From: Planctomycetaceae bacterium
GTDB taxonomy: Bacteria; Planctomycetota; Planctomycetia; Planctomycetales; Planctomycetaceae
Reading direction: 5' to 3'
Length of the DNA: 5,992 nucleotides
Assembly: GCA_015487825.1 (NCBI GenBank)
Contig: WFOZ01000198.1
Coordinates: 1-5,992 of the forward strand
The notes under the pieces: generated by a model
Told to the model about the DNA's origin: nothing
Database searches by the model: none
The model's input: the letters and a program-made list of their open reading frames with translations, nothing else
Shown here: piece by piece, positions 5,975 to 5,992 of the stretch
Layout of the letters: every line of letters begins with the position of its first letter
How positions within the stretch are numbered: position 1 is the first letter of the stretch
Translations under genes and position numbers: made by a program

Positions 5975-5992
5975 CTGTCTCTTATACACATC
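5975..5992. other. Tn5 mosaic-end / Nextera adapter remnant at contig end
   Basis: The final 18 bases, CTGTCTCTTATACACATC, equal the first 18 of the 19-base reverse complement of the hyperactive Tn5 mosaic end used for tagmentation libraries. Its position at the extreme end of the window marks it as an untrimmed adapter and not a native transposon. Genomic sequence should be taken to stop at 5974. Confidence 0.95.

Overview
The window looks like a complete short contig of bacterial DNA. It holds one gene cut by the left edge, four complete protein genes, a possible gene tail at the right edge, and two related repeat elements. The last 18 bases (5975-5992) match the Tn5 mosaic end used in Nextera libraries, so genomic sequence very probably ends at 5974. 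The source is a Gram-negative-type bacterium of moderate base composition. The mix of a CheX phosphatase, a single-domain CheY, an HPt-receiver fusion and a divergent HD-GYP protein with an N-terminal accessory domain suggests Planctomycetota, but that is an inference from gene style and not a proven assignment.

Left part (1-1790): the first half of an aconitase gene on the minus strand, 445 codons running off the left edge. Its leader carries a perfect 9-2-9 palindrome just downstream of a candidate promoter. Farther upstream, in the gap before the HD-GYP gene, lies a 122-bp element with inverted terminal repeats.

Middle (1791-5527): a signalling locus organised around a divergent intergenic region. 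An HD-GYP protein related to cyclic-di-GMP phosphodiesterases, but with several family residues changed, is read leftward. A cheX-cheY-(HPt-REC) series is read rightward. CheX is expected to remove phosphate from CheY-P. The HPt-REC protein has a CheA-P1-like histidine domain and a receiver domain but no kinase catalytic domain, so a histidine kinase encoded elsewhere must drive the relay. The HD-GYP protein could be the c-di-GMP side of the same control circuit (inference from position).

Right part (5528-5974): a 343-bp element, bounded by TTAA on both sides, fills the gap after HPt-REC. Its termini match those of the 122-bp element, and each end carries an AGACA-N4-TGTCT hairpin just inside the terminal repeat. 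The two copies look like a non-autonomous, MITE-like repeat family. After it, 24 codons and a stop on the minus strand may be the tail of an unidentified gene.
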